Source: Qipengyuania_B sp965214525
Lineage (GTDB): Bacteria > Pseudomonadota > Alphaproteobacteria > Sphingomonadales > Sphingomonadaceae
NCBI GenBank assembly: GCA_965214525.1
Contig: OZ243959.1
Span: forward strand, 1,736,001-1,800,000
Length of the DNA: 64,000 bases
Direction: 5' to 3'
Below, one piece after another: positions 35,280-44,398 of the stretch (position 1 is the first letter of the stretch; every line of letters begins with the position of its first letter). The notes under the pieces are model-generated. The model worked only from the letters and a program-made list of their open reading frames with translations. It had not been told where the DNA came from and searched no databases. A program made the translations under genes and the position numbers.

Positions 35280-36797
35280 ATGGCCGCTGGCGAAACGGGG
35301 TCGGTCGCATTGATCGACCGGGTCACCAATATCTCCGATTTCATCTGGGCCGGGCTATGGAACGGCGAGGAATTGCTGCCCTTCCCCCCGATGACCATTA
35401 TCCTGCTGGGCATCGGCCTGTGGGTCATGGTCGGATTGCGCTTCTATCCCATCGTCAAGCTTGGAAGCGCGTTCGCCGGATTGTTCCGCGGCCGCAAGAG
35501 TGCGGGCGCAGGAGAGATATCGCCCTTCGCTGCCCTGTCTACGGCGCTATCGGGCCAGGTTGGCACCGGTAATCTGGCCGGCGTTGCCACCGCTCTGGCA
35601 CTGGGCGGGCCGGGCGCGATCTTCTGGATGTGGGTGACGGCGCTGTTCGGCATGGCATTGGCCTTCGCCGAAGGCTCGCTCGCCATCCGCTATCGCGAAC
35701 GCACCAGTACGGGCACCTATCGCGGCGGCCCGATGACCTACATCATGATGGGGCTGGGCCCGAAATGGACTTGGCTGGCGATCCTGTTTTGCGTGGGCAC
35801 GCTGTTCAGCGCGCTCGTCACCGGCAATTCGATCCAGTCGAACGCGGTGGCCGACGGGCTCAACGAATTGTTCGGGATCGAGGAATGGGTCGGCGGTCTT
35901 GTGACCGCGGTGCTCGTGTTCATCGTTATCATCGGTGGCATCAAGTCAATCGGCAACGTGGCGGAGAAGGTCGTTCCGTTCATGGCGGCAGCCTATATCC
36001 TGATGGCTCTGGTCGCGATCATTCTGGACTTCCAGGATTTGCCCGAGACGTTCGCCCTGATCTTCAACGGCGCGTTCAATCCGCAGGCGGCCACCGGCGG
36101 GTTCGTGGGCGCGGCAATCATCCTTGCCATCCGGGCGGGCGTGGCGCGTGGCCTGTTCTCGAACGAGGCGGGGCAGGGTTCCACCCCGATCGCCCATGCC
36201 GTGGCGCAGACCGACGATCCTGAATCGCAAGGGCGCATGGCGATGCTGGGGACGTTCATCGATACCATCGTGATCTGCACGATGACAGCTCTGGTCATCC
36301 TGACCGTGGAGGGCGATTTCACCGGCGCTGGGCAGCCCGTGATCCACGCCTGGCAATCCGATCTCACCGGTTTCGCGATGACCAGCGGAGCGTTCGCCGC
36401 GGCCTTCCCGTTCGACGTCGCGACGATACCCATCGGCACCCTGATCGCCAGCATCGCGCTGATCCTGTTCGTATTCACCACGCTGCTCACCTGGAGCTAT
36501 TACGGGGAGCGGGCGATCACCTTCATCTACGACCGCGTGCCCGGCTCGACCGTGCGCGGAGAGAAGATCCTGCATGTCGCCTGGCGAGTGCTGTGGTGCA
36601 TCGTGATCTTCATAGGCGCGGCACAGCCATCGGAACTGGTATGGCGTTTGGGCGACATCTCCAACGCGGCCATGGCGCTGCCCAACCTGCTTGCCTTGGC
36701 CCTGCTATCGGGCGTAGTGTTCAAGCTGGCGCGGGGCGAGCGGACCGCCGGCAAGAACTTCCATCGCGAGACACCCGAGGAGCCGAACGAGTATTGA
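35280..36797 (+). CDS. Alanine/glycine:cation symporter (AGCS family)
   Basis: 505 residues, about eleven helices. AGCS signatures include GQVGTGNLAGVATALALGGPGAIFWMW near residue 100 and RGLFSNEAGQGSTPIAHA near 300. It imports small neutral amino acids with Na+ or H+. It occupies the opposite strand between tRNA-Trp and secE. A GC-rich hairpin with a short T tail at 36803-36838 may terminate it. Confidence 0.93.
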   Translation: MAAGETGSVALIDRVTNISDFIWAGLWNGEELLPFPPMTIILLGIGLWVMVGLRFYPIVKLGSAFAGLFRGRKSAGAGEISPFAALSTALSGQVGTGNLAGVATALALGGPGAIFWMWVTALFGMALAFAEGSLAIRYRERTSTGTYRGGPMTYIMMGLGPKWTWLAILFCVGTLFSALVTGNSIQSNAVADGLNELFGIEEWVGGLVTAVLVFIVIIGGIKSIGNVAEKVVPFMAAAYILMALVAIILDFQDLPETFALIFNGAFNPQAATGGFVGAAIILAIRAGVARGLFSNEAGQGSTPIAHAVAQTDDPESQGRMAMLGTFIDTIVICTMTALVILTVEGDFTGAGQPVIHAWQSDLTGFAMTSGAFAAAFPFDVATIPIGTLIASIALILFVFTTLLTWSYYGERAITFIYDRVPGSTVRGEKILHVAWRVLWCIVIFIGAAQPSELVWRLGDISNAAMALPNLLALALLSGVVFKLARGERTAGKNFHRETPEEPNEY

Positions 36798-36836
36798 CGC
36801 TTCGCCCGCGATCACCCCCGTGAACCGGGCGGGCGT

Positions 36837-36986
36837 TTAGCGAATGCCAAAAATACGCGACAGCAGGCCGGGCTGGTTCATCGGCTGGATCGGACCATGT
36901 TTCAGGAACCTCAGCGAGGCATCGCTATAGGGCCTGGGTTGAACCCACCGATCAGGACGGCTGCTATGATAACAATGGGTGGACAT
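36837..36986 (-). CDS. 49-residue conserved-looking small protein
   Basis: ATG 36986 is preceded by GAGGAGACC, a strong ribosome site. The product is rich in Pro, Arg and aromatic residues (SRPDRWVQPRPYSDASLRF, then PMNQPGLLSRIFG) and has no membrane helix or signal. It lies on the strand of, and just downstream from, tRNA-Trp. I do not recognise the family; the ribosome site and non-random composition support a real gene. Confidence 0.6.
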   Translation of the reverse strand: MSTHCYHSSRPDRWVQPRPYSDASLRFLKHGPIQPMNQPGLLSRIFGIR

Positions 36987-37120
36987 GCGTTGGTCTCCTC
37001 GAACTGGAAGAATCCGTTCGTCGGCCATAACGCTCGACTCGCCGATGCGGTTCCCGGTGACGCGCACGAGAATCAACACCAGCCCGATGGCGCCCCGTTC
37101 CAATCATAAATCAGGGATTT

Positions 37121-37196
37121 TGGCAGGGGTGACAGGATTCGAACCCGTGGCCCTCGGTTTTGGAGACCGATGCTCTACCAGCTGAGCTACACCCCT
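37121..37196 (-). tRNA. tRNA-Trp (anticodon CCA)
   Basis: 76 nt including an encoded CCA end. Acceptor stem AGGGGTG/CACCCCT, D arm GCTCAGCTGGTAGAGC, anticodon loop CTCCAAA flanked by TCGGT/ACCGA, and T loop TTCGAAT. The anticodon CCA reads UGG. In most proteobacteria this tRNA sits just before secE; here a symporter gene intervenes. Confidence 0.97.
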
Positions 37197-37299
37197 GCAG
37201 GTGCGTGCAAAGCCTCTAGAGCGTGGTTGTGATGGACGCAAGACCGCGCGATAAATGCGCGACAGGCACGAAGCTGAACGCTAGGTTCGACAGACGCTG

Positions 37300-38022
37300 A
37301 TGCACGCCCACCAAACCATCTCCAACGCGATCCTGCAACCGATCCCGGTCGACCTGCTGCTTCGGGCCTATCGCAACGGAATCTTCCCGATGGCGGATGG
37401 CCGGCAAGATCCGCAGGTCTATTGGGTGGAGCCGCGCGAGCGGGCGATCCTGCCGCTCGAAGGGTTCCGCTGTTCCCGTTCGCTGGCCAAGGTGCTTCGG
37501 CAAGACCGGTTCCAGGTCACCTGCGACAGGAACTTCGCGGGCGTTATCGCCACGTGCGCGCAGCCGCGTGATGATGATGGCGGCGGCAGCTGGATCAGCG
37601 AACGGGTCGAGGCCAGCTATCGGGCCCTCCATGCCAGCGGGCATGCGCATTCCATCGAGGTCTGGAACGGCAACGGCGCCTTGGTCGGCGGACTGTACGG
37701 GGTTGCCTTCGACAAGGTGTTCTGCGGCGAAAGCATGTTCAGCCGGGCAGACAATGCCTCAAAAGTGGCGCTCGCCTGGCTGGTGTTCGCGATGCGCCAC
37801 GCTGGCTACCGGCTTCTGGACTGCCAGTTCATGACAAACCATCTCGCGACGCTGGGTGCGCAGGCCTTGCCGCAAGCGGACTACCTGCAATTGGTCCGCG
37901 CTGCCGGCGGGCCACCAGCGGGCTCCATCCGTCAGGCGGTCTCGTCCGTCGCCGAGGCCGCTTCGCTATCGGCTTCCGCGCCCGGGAAACTCATCGCACA
38001 ATCCTTCACCCAGACATCGTAG
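37300..38022 (+). CDS. aat: Leucyl/phenylalanyl-tRNA-protein transferase
   Basis: 240 residues. Typical Aat motifs are AYRNGIFPMA, WVEPRERAILPLEGF, SWISERVEASYRALHASGHAHSIE segments and LVGGLYGVAFDKVFCGESMFS, and the C-terminal AQSFTQTS. It adds Leu or Phe to N-terminal Arg/Lys of proteins, marking them for ClpS/ClpAP. Its last 91 bp overlap the 3' end of a DUF2155 gene on the other strand. Confidence 0.96.
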   Translation: MHAHQTISNAILQPIPVDLLLRAYRNGIFPMADGRQDPQVYWVEPRERAILPLEGFRCSRSLAKVLRQDRFQVTCDRNFAGVIATCAQPRDDDGGGSWISERVEASYRALHASGHAHSIEVWNGNGALVGGLYGVAFDKVFCGESMFSRADNASKVALAWLVFAMRHAGYRLLDCQFMTNHLATLGAQALPQADYLQLVRAAGGPPAGSIRQAVSSVAEAASLSASAPGKLIAQSFTQTS

Positions 38023-38468
38023 ATGGGATGTTCGACGACGTTGAGCGACGGCGAATTCTTGAACAGCCAGCCCGAGAAGATGCGCTGCCATGCGGCGGAG
38101 TCGTCTGCCGCGACCTGCGTGTTGCGCGTGAGCACCTGCACGAAGGCCCCGGTTTCCGGCGGCGTTTCCCACGGTGCGGTCCGCTCGCAGCTCGCCAGCC
38201 GCACGATGACGTCGCCGACCCGCCGCGATTCGCCCGGCCGCATTTCAAGATCCTGAGTGAGGTTGTTCCGTTTGTTAAGCAAGCCGATGGTCGCGACGCG
38301 CTCCTCCAGCGGCGTGCCGGCAGACACCGCCTCTTGACTGGGCACAACCGGCCGGTCGCGCAGCAATTCTTCGGGAATATCGGTCGCGACCGGTTCTGGC
38401 GGCGGCGGTTCGTTGGAACAGGCCACCGCAAGCAGAGCCACCAAGAGGGCGCACACCATGCGGATCAT
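37932..38468 (-). CDS. DUF2155 lipoprotein
   Basis: 178 residues from ATG 38468. Signal peptide with lipobox LAVAC, an acidic Pro-rich linker and the DUF2155 domain (ERTAPWETPPETGAFVQVL, FSGWLFKNSPSLNVVEHPIYDVWVKDC). The family is periplasmic and of unknown function, often near envelope or respiratory genes in alphaproteobacteria. Its start overlaps the NDUFA12 stop (ATGA), so the two are coupled. A 30-residue tail beyond the domain reads antisense to the end of aat. Confidence 0.9.
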   Translation of the reverse strand: MIRMVCALLVALLAVACSNEPPPPEPVATDIPEELLRDRPVVPSQEAVSAGTPLEERVATIGLLNKRNNLTQDLEMRPGESRRVGDVIVRLASCERTAPWETPPETGAFVQVLTRNTQVAADDSAAWQRIFSGWLFKNSPSLNVVEHPIYDVWVKDCAMSFPGAEADSEAASATDETA

Positions 38469-38893
38469 TGCGGATCGTCCGGCGTCCAGGCTTCGTAGTC
38501 GCCCGTCGCGCGCGCGCGGCGTCCACCCATCTGCAGGGCACCTGTTGGAAGATAGGCATTGGCCGTACCGGTCGCGTTGGGCGTATAATCCGCTTCCCAG
38601 GTCCGCGGGGGCGGCAGATGGCTTTCTGGCACATCTTCGAACCCGCCATGCAACCAGCCGTGCCATTCGGCAGGTACCCGGCTGGCGTCGTTGGCCCCTT
38701 CGTAGATTACCCAGCGGCGTTCGGCCGCGGCATATGATCCGGCGGTGGGCGTATCGTCTCGTTTGTTCCTCGCGCGGTAGTATCGGTTGCCGAACCGATC
38801 GGTGCCGACATGTTCGCCACGGCGGGATGTAAACAGCATCGTCCCGATGGTCGCGCCGTTCCACCAAGTAAAGATTTTCGACAGGAAGCTCAT
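38465..38893 (-). CDS. NADH:ubiquinone oxidoreductase NDUFA12/B17.2-like subunit
   Basis: 142 residues from ATG 38893. Conserved features are FTWWNGATIGTMLFTSRRGEHVGTD, GNRYYRA, RRWVIYEG and EWHGWLH. This accessory complex I subunit is shared by alphaproteobacteria and mitochondria and sits outside the nuo operon. It is followed directly by DUF2155 in a coupled arrangement common in this class. Confidence 0.93.
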   Translation of the reverse strand: MSFLSKIFTWWNGATIGTMLFTSRRGEHVGTDRFGNRYYRARNKRDDTPTAGSYAAAERRWVIYEGANDASRVPAEWHGWLHGGFEDVPESHLPPPRTWEADYTPNATGTANAYLPTGALQMGGRRARATGDYEAWTPDDPQ

Positions 38894-38957
38894 GGGAACA
38901 GCCGCGTAGCCGATAATGCCGGGTCGGCCAAGCAGCAGAACGTCGCGGCGATCGGGA

Positions 38958-39464
38958 TCACCATTCCACTCGGTCGCCCGGTTCGATCCCCAATTGCGCA
39001 GCGCGTCCGCCGGCGATCTCGAACACCAGGCTTGCCGGTCCTTCCGAATAGACCGATTGTTCGGACATGGGCGGGGTGTTCGCGGCGATATTGATGATAC
39101 GGCCATCGGGCCCGACGAAAATGATGTCGAGCGGGATCGGCACGTTCTTCATCCAGAACCCTTGCACGGCGGGCGGATTGTAAGGGAAGATCATCCCCTC
39201 GAACGGTCCCAGTCCTTCGCGATACATCAAGCCGCGCTGCTGCTGTTCGGGCGTGCGGGCGACCTCGACCTGGAAGCGATGGGTCGTCTCGCCGGTATTC
39301 ACCGTGAGGGGAATCACCTCCAGTCCCGAAACGGCATGACGATCGGGTGTCGCGGTGCCTGCCACGCCGTTTGTCACGTCGGCCTGTTGGGGTACCGCCG
39401 CCTGGGGCGAACAGGCCATCGCCATGAGCCCAAGCGCACCGGCCACCCATCCCTGTATCGCCAT
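38958..39464 (-). CDS. DUF192 lipoprotein
   Basis: 168 residues from ATG 39464. Lipobox MAMAC, then a DUF192 domain with RTPEQQQRGLMYREGLGPFEGMIFP, GFWMKNVPIPLDIIFVG and GIEPGDRVEW. The family is a small secreted or periplasmic beta fold of unknown function. It lies downstream of recX with only 2 bp between stop and start. Confidence 0.92.
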   Translation of the reverse strand: MAIQGWVAGALGLMAMACSPQAAVPQQADVTNGVAGTATPDRHAVSGLEVIPLTVNTGETTHRFQVEVARTPEQQQRGLMYREGLGPFEGMIFPYNPPAVQGFWMKNVPIPLDIIFVGPDGRIINIAANTPPMSEQSVYSEGPASLVFEIAGGRAAQLGIEPGDRVEW

Positions 39465-39466
39465 CG

Positions 39467-40087
39467 TCACTCCTCCTCCGCATCCGACGCCCATCGTTCG
39501 GCCGCCTCGATGCTCGGCGCATCGAGCACCGCGCGCGCATCGTCGAACGAATGACCGGCGCGCACCATCGATGCAAGTTGCTTTTCACGTAACGCACGTT
39601 GCGCCTGCAGCGCTTCGAAGCTTTCGTCCCCACCGGCACTGCCGACAACCCCGAACGGTCCGAAGCGGCGTTTGCGCGCCATCGTCAACGCCGCATCCCG
39701 GCGAAGCGACTGCGAGGGCATCGCCTCGCGCCTCACCGGTTCTTCGATCCCCGCCTCACGCAAGGCCATGTCCACCCGCCGCGGGCCATATCCCCGATGG
39801 GTGAGTGATCGGCTGCGCATCCGGGCGAAGTTTTCGTCATCGATGTAGCCGTTCTCGACGAAGCGGGTCGCGATCCGCTCGACCGCGGCCTGGCCTTCTC
39901 CCGCCGTTCCGTCCTCGTCGCCCGCGAACCCGCGCTCACGCAGCTTGCGCTGCAAATAAGTGCGCAGCTTGCTCGCACTGGTTGCAAAACGGGCGACATA
40001 AGCCAGCGCAAGCTCTTCCATGCGCGCGCCGTCCAACGGCTTTGGTTGCGGGCGATGGGGCCGGTTGCCGTCGTATCTGTCAGACAT
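39467..40087 (-). CDS. recX: RecX family regulatory protein
   Basis: 206 residues. Three-helix repeats typical of RecX are visible: ALAYVARFATSASKLRTYLQRKLRERG, then RFVENGYIDDENFARMRSRSLTHRGYGPRRVDMALREAGI. RecX modulates RecA filaments. recA is not in this window. The long Arg/Ala-rich C-terminus is typical of sphingomonad forms. It is divergent from the fatty-acyl-AMP ligase. Confidence 0.85.
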   Translation of the reverse strand: MSDRYDGNRPHRPQPKPLDGARMEELALAYVARFATSASKLRTYLQRKLRERGFAGDEDGTAGEGQAAVERIATRFVENGYIDDENFARMRSRSLTHRGYGPRRVDMALREAGIEEPVRREAMPSQSLRRDAALTMARKRRFGPFGVVGSAGGDESFEALQAQRALREKQLASMVRAGHSFDDARAVLDAPSIEAAERWASDAEEE

Positions 40088-40230
40088 GAACTAACGGCTC
40101 CGCCATATTCGCGCCACACTCATTATCAAATGAGAAGAAGCAGACTTGTGCAAGACAGGTTCAACTTCCTTGCCATAACGCCCATAGAGATGCCAACAGG
40201 TCGGTAGAGGACGGGTTTGTTAACCAAAAC

Positions 40231-41961
40231 ATGAGTGTATCCCTGCAACCAACCCCCAATGATTGCGGTTTGCCGCGCCGTCGCGCCGATTTCGCGACGT
40301 TCGATGCGGCAATCGATTACGCCGCCCAAAGCGCAAAGGGGTTGAATTTCCACGATATGCGCGGGCAATTGGCGCACGCCTACTCCTACGAGCAGATGCG
40401 CGAAGATGCGCTGGCGATGGGCCGGCGCATGGTGGCGATGGGAATTGCGAAAGGGGATCGGGTTGCCCTGATCGCGGAAACGTCGCCGGAATTTGCGGCG
40501 CTGTTTTGCGCGTGCATCTACGTTGGCGCATGGCCGGTTCCGCTGCCACTGCCCACCACTTTCGGCGGCAAGGAAGGCTATATCGAGCAATTGGGCGTGC
40601 AACTCGCCAGCTGCGACCCGCAACTGCTGCTATATCCGGCTGAAATTGCCGAGATGACCGCCATTGCGGCACAGAACCAGAATTGCCGGGGAGAAAGCTG
40701 GGAAGACTTCGCGACCCGCGATGCGCCGGAATGCGCGTTTCCCCAGATGGCACCCGACGATATCTGTTACCTGCAATATTCCAGCGGATCGACCAGGTTT
40801 CCGACCGGCGTCGCGGTTACCCACCGCGCCTTGCTGCATAATTTGTTCGGACATTCGACCGGAGTGGAGCTGGGCGAAAACGATCGCGTGGTATCCTGGC
40901 TCCCATGGTATCACGACATGGGGCTGGTCGGCTGCTTCTTGTCGCCCATCGCCAACCAGGTCTCGGTCGATTTCCTCAAGACGGAGCATTTTGCCCGGCG
41001 GCCCCTCGCCTGGCTCGAGATCATCAGCCGCAACCCGGGCAACACCCTCTCCTATTCGCCGACCTTCGGCTACGATATCTGCGCGCGGCGCATCTCCAGC
41101 CAATCGAGCGTGGCACAGCGGCTCGACCTGTCGCGCTGGCGCACGGCTGGCAATGGAGCGGACATGATCCGGCCCGACGTGATGCAGAACTTCGTGAATG
41201 CCTTCGCCCAGGCCGGATTCAGGGCCAGCGCTTTTACCCCGAGCTATGGCTTGGCCGAGGCCACGCTGGCCGTCACGGTCATGCCGCCCGGCGAGGGCAT
41301 TCGTGTCGAACTCGTAGAGGAAGAACGCCTATCGGGCACCCAGCCCAATCTGGAAAGGCCGGCCCGCTATCGGGCCATCGTCAATTGCGGCAAGGCACTG
41401 CCCGGCATGGAAGTCGAGATCCGCGGCGAAGGTCGCCAGGCCAAGAGCGATCATCAGATCGGCAAGGTATGGTGCCGCGGAGCGAGCGTGATGCACTCCT
41501 ATTTCCGCAACCCGCAAGCAACCCAGGAGTGCCTGATCGACGGCTGGCTGGATACAGGCGACATGGGCTACACCGTCGATGGCTACCTGTTCATCGTCGG
41601 GCGCGCCAAGGACATGATCATCATCAACGGCAAGAACCACTGGCCGCAGGACATCGAATGGGCGGTGGAGCAATTGCCGGGCTTCAATCACGGCGATATC
41701 GCGGCGTTTGCGGTGGAGACGGACGATGGCGGAGAGGCGCCTGCCGTACTGGTTCATTGCCGCGTATCCGACCCCGATGAGCGGGTGCGGCTGCGGCAAC
41801 AGATCCGCGACAAGGTGCAATCGGTCACCGGTATGCATTGTGTCGTCGAACTGGTTCCGCCCCGCTCGCTGCCGCGCACCAGTTCGGGCAAATTGAGCCG
41901 GGCGAAGGCGAAAAAGCTCTATCTGTCGGGAGAGATACAGCCGCTAGACCTGGCTGCCTGA
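40231..41961 (+). CDS. Fatty-acyl-AMP ligase (FAAL)
   Basis: 576 residues. Adenylation core motifs YLQYSSGSTRFPTGVAVTHRAL, WLPWYHDMGLVGC (typical of FAALs), FTPSYGLAEATLAV and DGWLDTGDMGY, with the C-terminal GKLSRAKAKKLY lysine. FAALs form acyl-adenylates and hand them to an acyl carrier protein rather than CoA. No ACP or PKS lies beside it, so its acceptor is encoded elsewhere. It is preceded by a 143-bp divergent gap with recX. Confidence 0.93.
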   Translation: MSVSLQPTPNDCGLPRRRADFATFDAAIDYAAQSAKGLNFHDMRGQLAHAYSYEQMREDALAMGRRMVAMGIAKGDRVALIAETSPEFAALFCACIYVGAWPVPLPLPTTFGGKEGYIEQLGVQLASCDPQLLLYPAEIAEMTAIAAQNQNCRGESWEDFATRDAPECAFPQMAPDDICYLQYSSGSTRFPTGVAVTHRALLHNLFGHSTGVELGENDRVVSWLPWYHDMGLVGCFLSPIANQVSVDFLKTEHFARRPLAWLEIISRNPGNTLSYSPTFGYDICARRISSQSSVAQRLDLSRWRTAGNGADMIRPDVMQNFVNAFAQAGFRASAFTPSYGLAEATLAVTVMPPGEGIRVELVEEERLSGTQPNLERPARYRAIVNCGKALPGMEVEIRGEGRQAKSDHQIGKVWCRGASVMHSYFRNPQATQECLIDGWLDTGDMGYTVDGYLFIVGRAKDMIIINGKNHWPQDIEWAVEQLPGFNHGDIAAFAVETDDGGEAPAVLVHCRVSDPDERVRLRQQIRDKVQSVTGMHCVVELVPPRSLPRTSSGKLSRAKAKKLYLSGEIQPLDLAA

Positions 41962-42124
41962 GTCCGCGCCGCCTGAAGCTCGGCCAAAATTGCAACGTTC
42001 GTCCATCCATTGCACGCCGAACGAGTTGTTAGTCCGTCATCGTCGCGGTCATGGGGCATTGCCGTCTTGCCGGTTGTGTCTTAGGACAATAACACAGGTA
42101 GATAGCAGCCCAAAGAGGGACACG

Positions 42125-43345
42125 ATGGAACAGACCCAATCCAGCACGGCGACCGCGACGGCGACGGAATTCGAATTGCAGGCGCCCGATCCCGTGCCCA
42201 CCGTGGCACCGGAGAAGGCCGCAGGGCTCGTCCCGGTATCGGCCGAGGTCAAATCGAAGCTGGACGAGAAGGTCGACAGCTATGTTGCCGCATTGATCGC
42301 GCAAGACGCCAACTCGCCTGAATTCGGCAAGAAGGTAGACCAGCTGACGAATATGGGCCGCAAGGAGATCGCGGCGGCCAGCGCCATGTCGAACCGCTTT
42401 CTCGACCGGCCGATCCGCGCGATGGACAAGGACGAGGGCGTGGGCGCCAACCTGGCCGAATTGCGCCGTACGGTGGAGGATCTCGACCCGGGCAAGCGCG
42501 GCAAGCTGACCACCGGACGAAAAATACTGGGCATCATCCCGTTCGGCAACAAGATGAACAATTACTTCCGGTCCTACCAAAGCGCGCAGACGCATATCCA
42601 GTCCGTGCTGACCGCGCTGGCGAACGGCAAGGACGAGCTGATCATGGACAATGCCGCGATCGACGTGGAGCGGCAGAAGCTGTGGGAGGCGATGGGGAAA
42701 CTGGAGCAGATGATCCACATCTCCAACGCGCTCGATGCCAAGCTAGAGGAAAAGGCAGAGGAACTGGACTCAAGCGATCCCGCCAAGGCGAAGGCGGTGC
42801 GCGAGACGGCGCTGTTCTATGTCCGCCAGCGCACGCAGGATCTGCTGACGCAGATGGCAGTCAGTGTGCAGGGCTATCTTGCACTCGACCTCGTCAAGAA
42901 GAACAATGTGGAGTTGGTGAAGGGCGTCGACCGGGCCAGCACCACTACGGTCGGTGCGCTGCGCACGGCCGTGACCGTGAGCGAGGCAATGACCAACCAG
43001 CGGCTCGTTCTGCAACAGATCACCGCGCTCAACGACACCACCGCGGGGATCATCGATTCCACCAGCAAGATGCTGCGCGAACAGACCGGCAAGATCCACG
43101 AGCAGGCTGCCGCCAGTACCATTCCGCTGGAAACTTTGCAGCGAGCCTTCCAGAACATCTACGACACGATGGACGAGGTGGACGAATTCAAGCTGCGAGC
43201 GCTGGCCTCGATGAAGGAGACGGTCACGACGCTGTCAGGCGAAGTCGAGAAGTCGAAGGGCTATATCGCGCGGGCGGAAGGGCAATCGCGCGCACAATCC
43301 CAGGTCGCATCCAGCGAACCCTCGCTGCTCGAACTCGAAGGCTGA
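42125..43345 (+). CDS. TelA-family (toxic anion resistance-like) protein
   Basis: 406 residues from ATG 42125; the open frame before it has no family similarity. After a low-complexity Thr/Ala N-terminus, the TelA domain shows GKKVDQLTNMGRKEIAAASAMSNRF and long coiled-coil helices (ALDAKLEEKAEEL, VSVQGYLALDLVKKNNVELVKGV). It is cytoplasmic. TelA proteins are linked to tellurite, lantibiotic and envelope stress without a known reaction. It is 1 bp apart from an XpaC-like gene, a frequent pairing. Confidence 0.9.
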   Translation: MEQTQSSTATATATEFELQAPDPVPTVAPEKAAGLVPVSAEVKSKLDEKVDSYVAALIAQDANSPEFGKKVDQLTNMGRKEIAAASAMSNRFLDRPIRAMDKDEGVGANLAELRRTVEDLDPGKRGKLTTGRKILGIIPFGNKMNNYFRSYQSAQTHIQSVLTALANGKDELIMDNAAIDVERQKLWEAMGKLEQMIHISNALDAKLEEKAEELDSSDPAKAKAVRETALFYVRQRTQDLLTQMAVSVQGYLALDLVKKNNVELVKGVDRASTTTVGALRTAVTVSEAMTNQRLVLQQITALNDTTAGIIDSTSKMLREQTGKIHEQAAASTIPLETLQRAFQNIYDTMDEVDEFKLRALASMKETVTTLSGEVEKSKGYIARAEGQSRAQSQVASSEPSLLELEG

Positions 43346-43346
43346 A

Positions 43347-44096
43347 ATGGGCGACCTGACCACCCAGTCCGACCGGGTGCTGCAAGACGCGCGGCTGGTC
43401 CGCGACGATAATCGCAGCGGCGGGCGGCACCGGCGAACCCGGTCGATCGGCAAGCGCTCATCAGAGATCAAGAACCGGCATTACATCCGCAAGATAATCC
43501 GCGTGCTGATGGCTGTGGGTGCCATCCTGGTCGGCGCTATCGCGGCCGGCATGATAATCGGCGGGATTGGCTTTGGCGGGATCATGCTGACGATCCTGGC
43601 CATTATTGCCGCCATCATCGCCTTCAGTGTTTTTCCGCGCATGAAAGCGCCGCAACGCGCTGATCTTAACAAGGGCGACGTGCGGCAGATGGTCGGCCGC
43701 ACCGAATTGTGGCTGGAGCACCAGCGCCCCGCCCTGCCACCGCCGGCGGCGCGCATCGTCGACGATCTCGGCGTACAGCTCGATGCGCTTGGCCTGCAAC
43801 TGGAAGCGGTCGACCAGAACCATCCCCAAGTGCGCGAGATCCGCAAGGTTGTGGGCGAGGTGCTGCCCGAAACAATCGACAGCTACCGGCATATCCCCGC
43901 CAAACTGCGGCACGAAGAGCGCGGCGGATTGACTCCCGACCAGCAGATTACCCAGAGCCTGGGTAAGATCAGCGGTGAAATCGATTCCATCACGCGGCAA
44001 CTGGCCGAAGGGTCGCTGGACGACCTTGCCATCAAGCACCGCTATCTCGATTACCGCTACGGCGATGGCGTTGCCGACGGAACGGAGACCGATTGA
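43347..44096 (+). CDS. XpaC-like membrane protein
   Basis: 249 residues. A basic N-terminus, two close transmembrane helices (residues about 50-95, rich in Gly/Ile) and a C-terminal cytoplasmic helical domain with LPPPAARIVDDLGVQLDALGLQL and ETIDSYRHIPAKLRHEE. This is the 5-bromo-4-chloroindolyl-phosphate hydrolysis (XpaC) family, nearly always next to TelA; the name is historic and no hydrolase site is visible. Confidence 0.85.
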   Translation: MGDLTTQSDRVLQDARLVRDDNRSGGRHRRTRSIGKRSSEIKNRHYIRKIIRVLMAVGAILVGAIAAGMIIGGIGFGGIMLTILAIIAAIIAFSVFPRMKAPQRADLNKGDVRQMVGRTELWLEHQRPALPPPAARIVDDLGVQLDALGLQLEAVDQNHPQVREIRKVVGEVLPETIDSYRHIPAKLRHEERGGLTPDQQITQSLGKISGEIDSITRQLAEGSLDDLAIKHRYLDYRYGDGVADGTETD

Positions 44097-44398
44097 TGCG
44101 CGTTGCCATCCCCCATTCACTCGGGCGCGAGGAAGTAAGGCGCCGGTTGCGCGGCGAGACGCATCGCCTGGCCGATTACATGCCCGGCGGCATGGCGGAA
44201 GTCGTACACACATGGCCAACCGAGGACCGCATGGATCTGAGCGTGAAAGCGATGGGCAGCTCGGTGGACGGGCACGTGCTGATCGAGGACGCGCAAGTGG
44301 TGTTCGAAGTGAAACTGCCGCTGGCACTGTCCTTCATCGAACCGATGATCGCGGGTGCGGTGGAGGAAAAAGGGCGCAAATTGCTGGAGAAGAAATAG
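44096..44398 (+). CDS. Polyhydroxyalkanoic acid system family protein
   Basis: 100 residues; the ATG overlaps the XpaC stop (TGATG). The IPHSLGREEVRRRL opening is typical of the PHA-system family, followed by a single alpha/beta domain ending in LEKK. Members are small cytoplasmic proteins linked by annotation to PHA granules, without proven function. No phaC/phaP gene is present nearby. Confidence 0.85.
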   Translation: MRVAIPHSLGREEVRRRLRGETHRLADYMPGGMAEVVHTWPTEDRMDLSVKAMGSSVDGHVLIEDAQVVFEVKLPLALSFIEPMIAGAVEEKGRKLLEKK

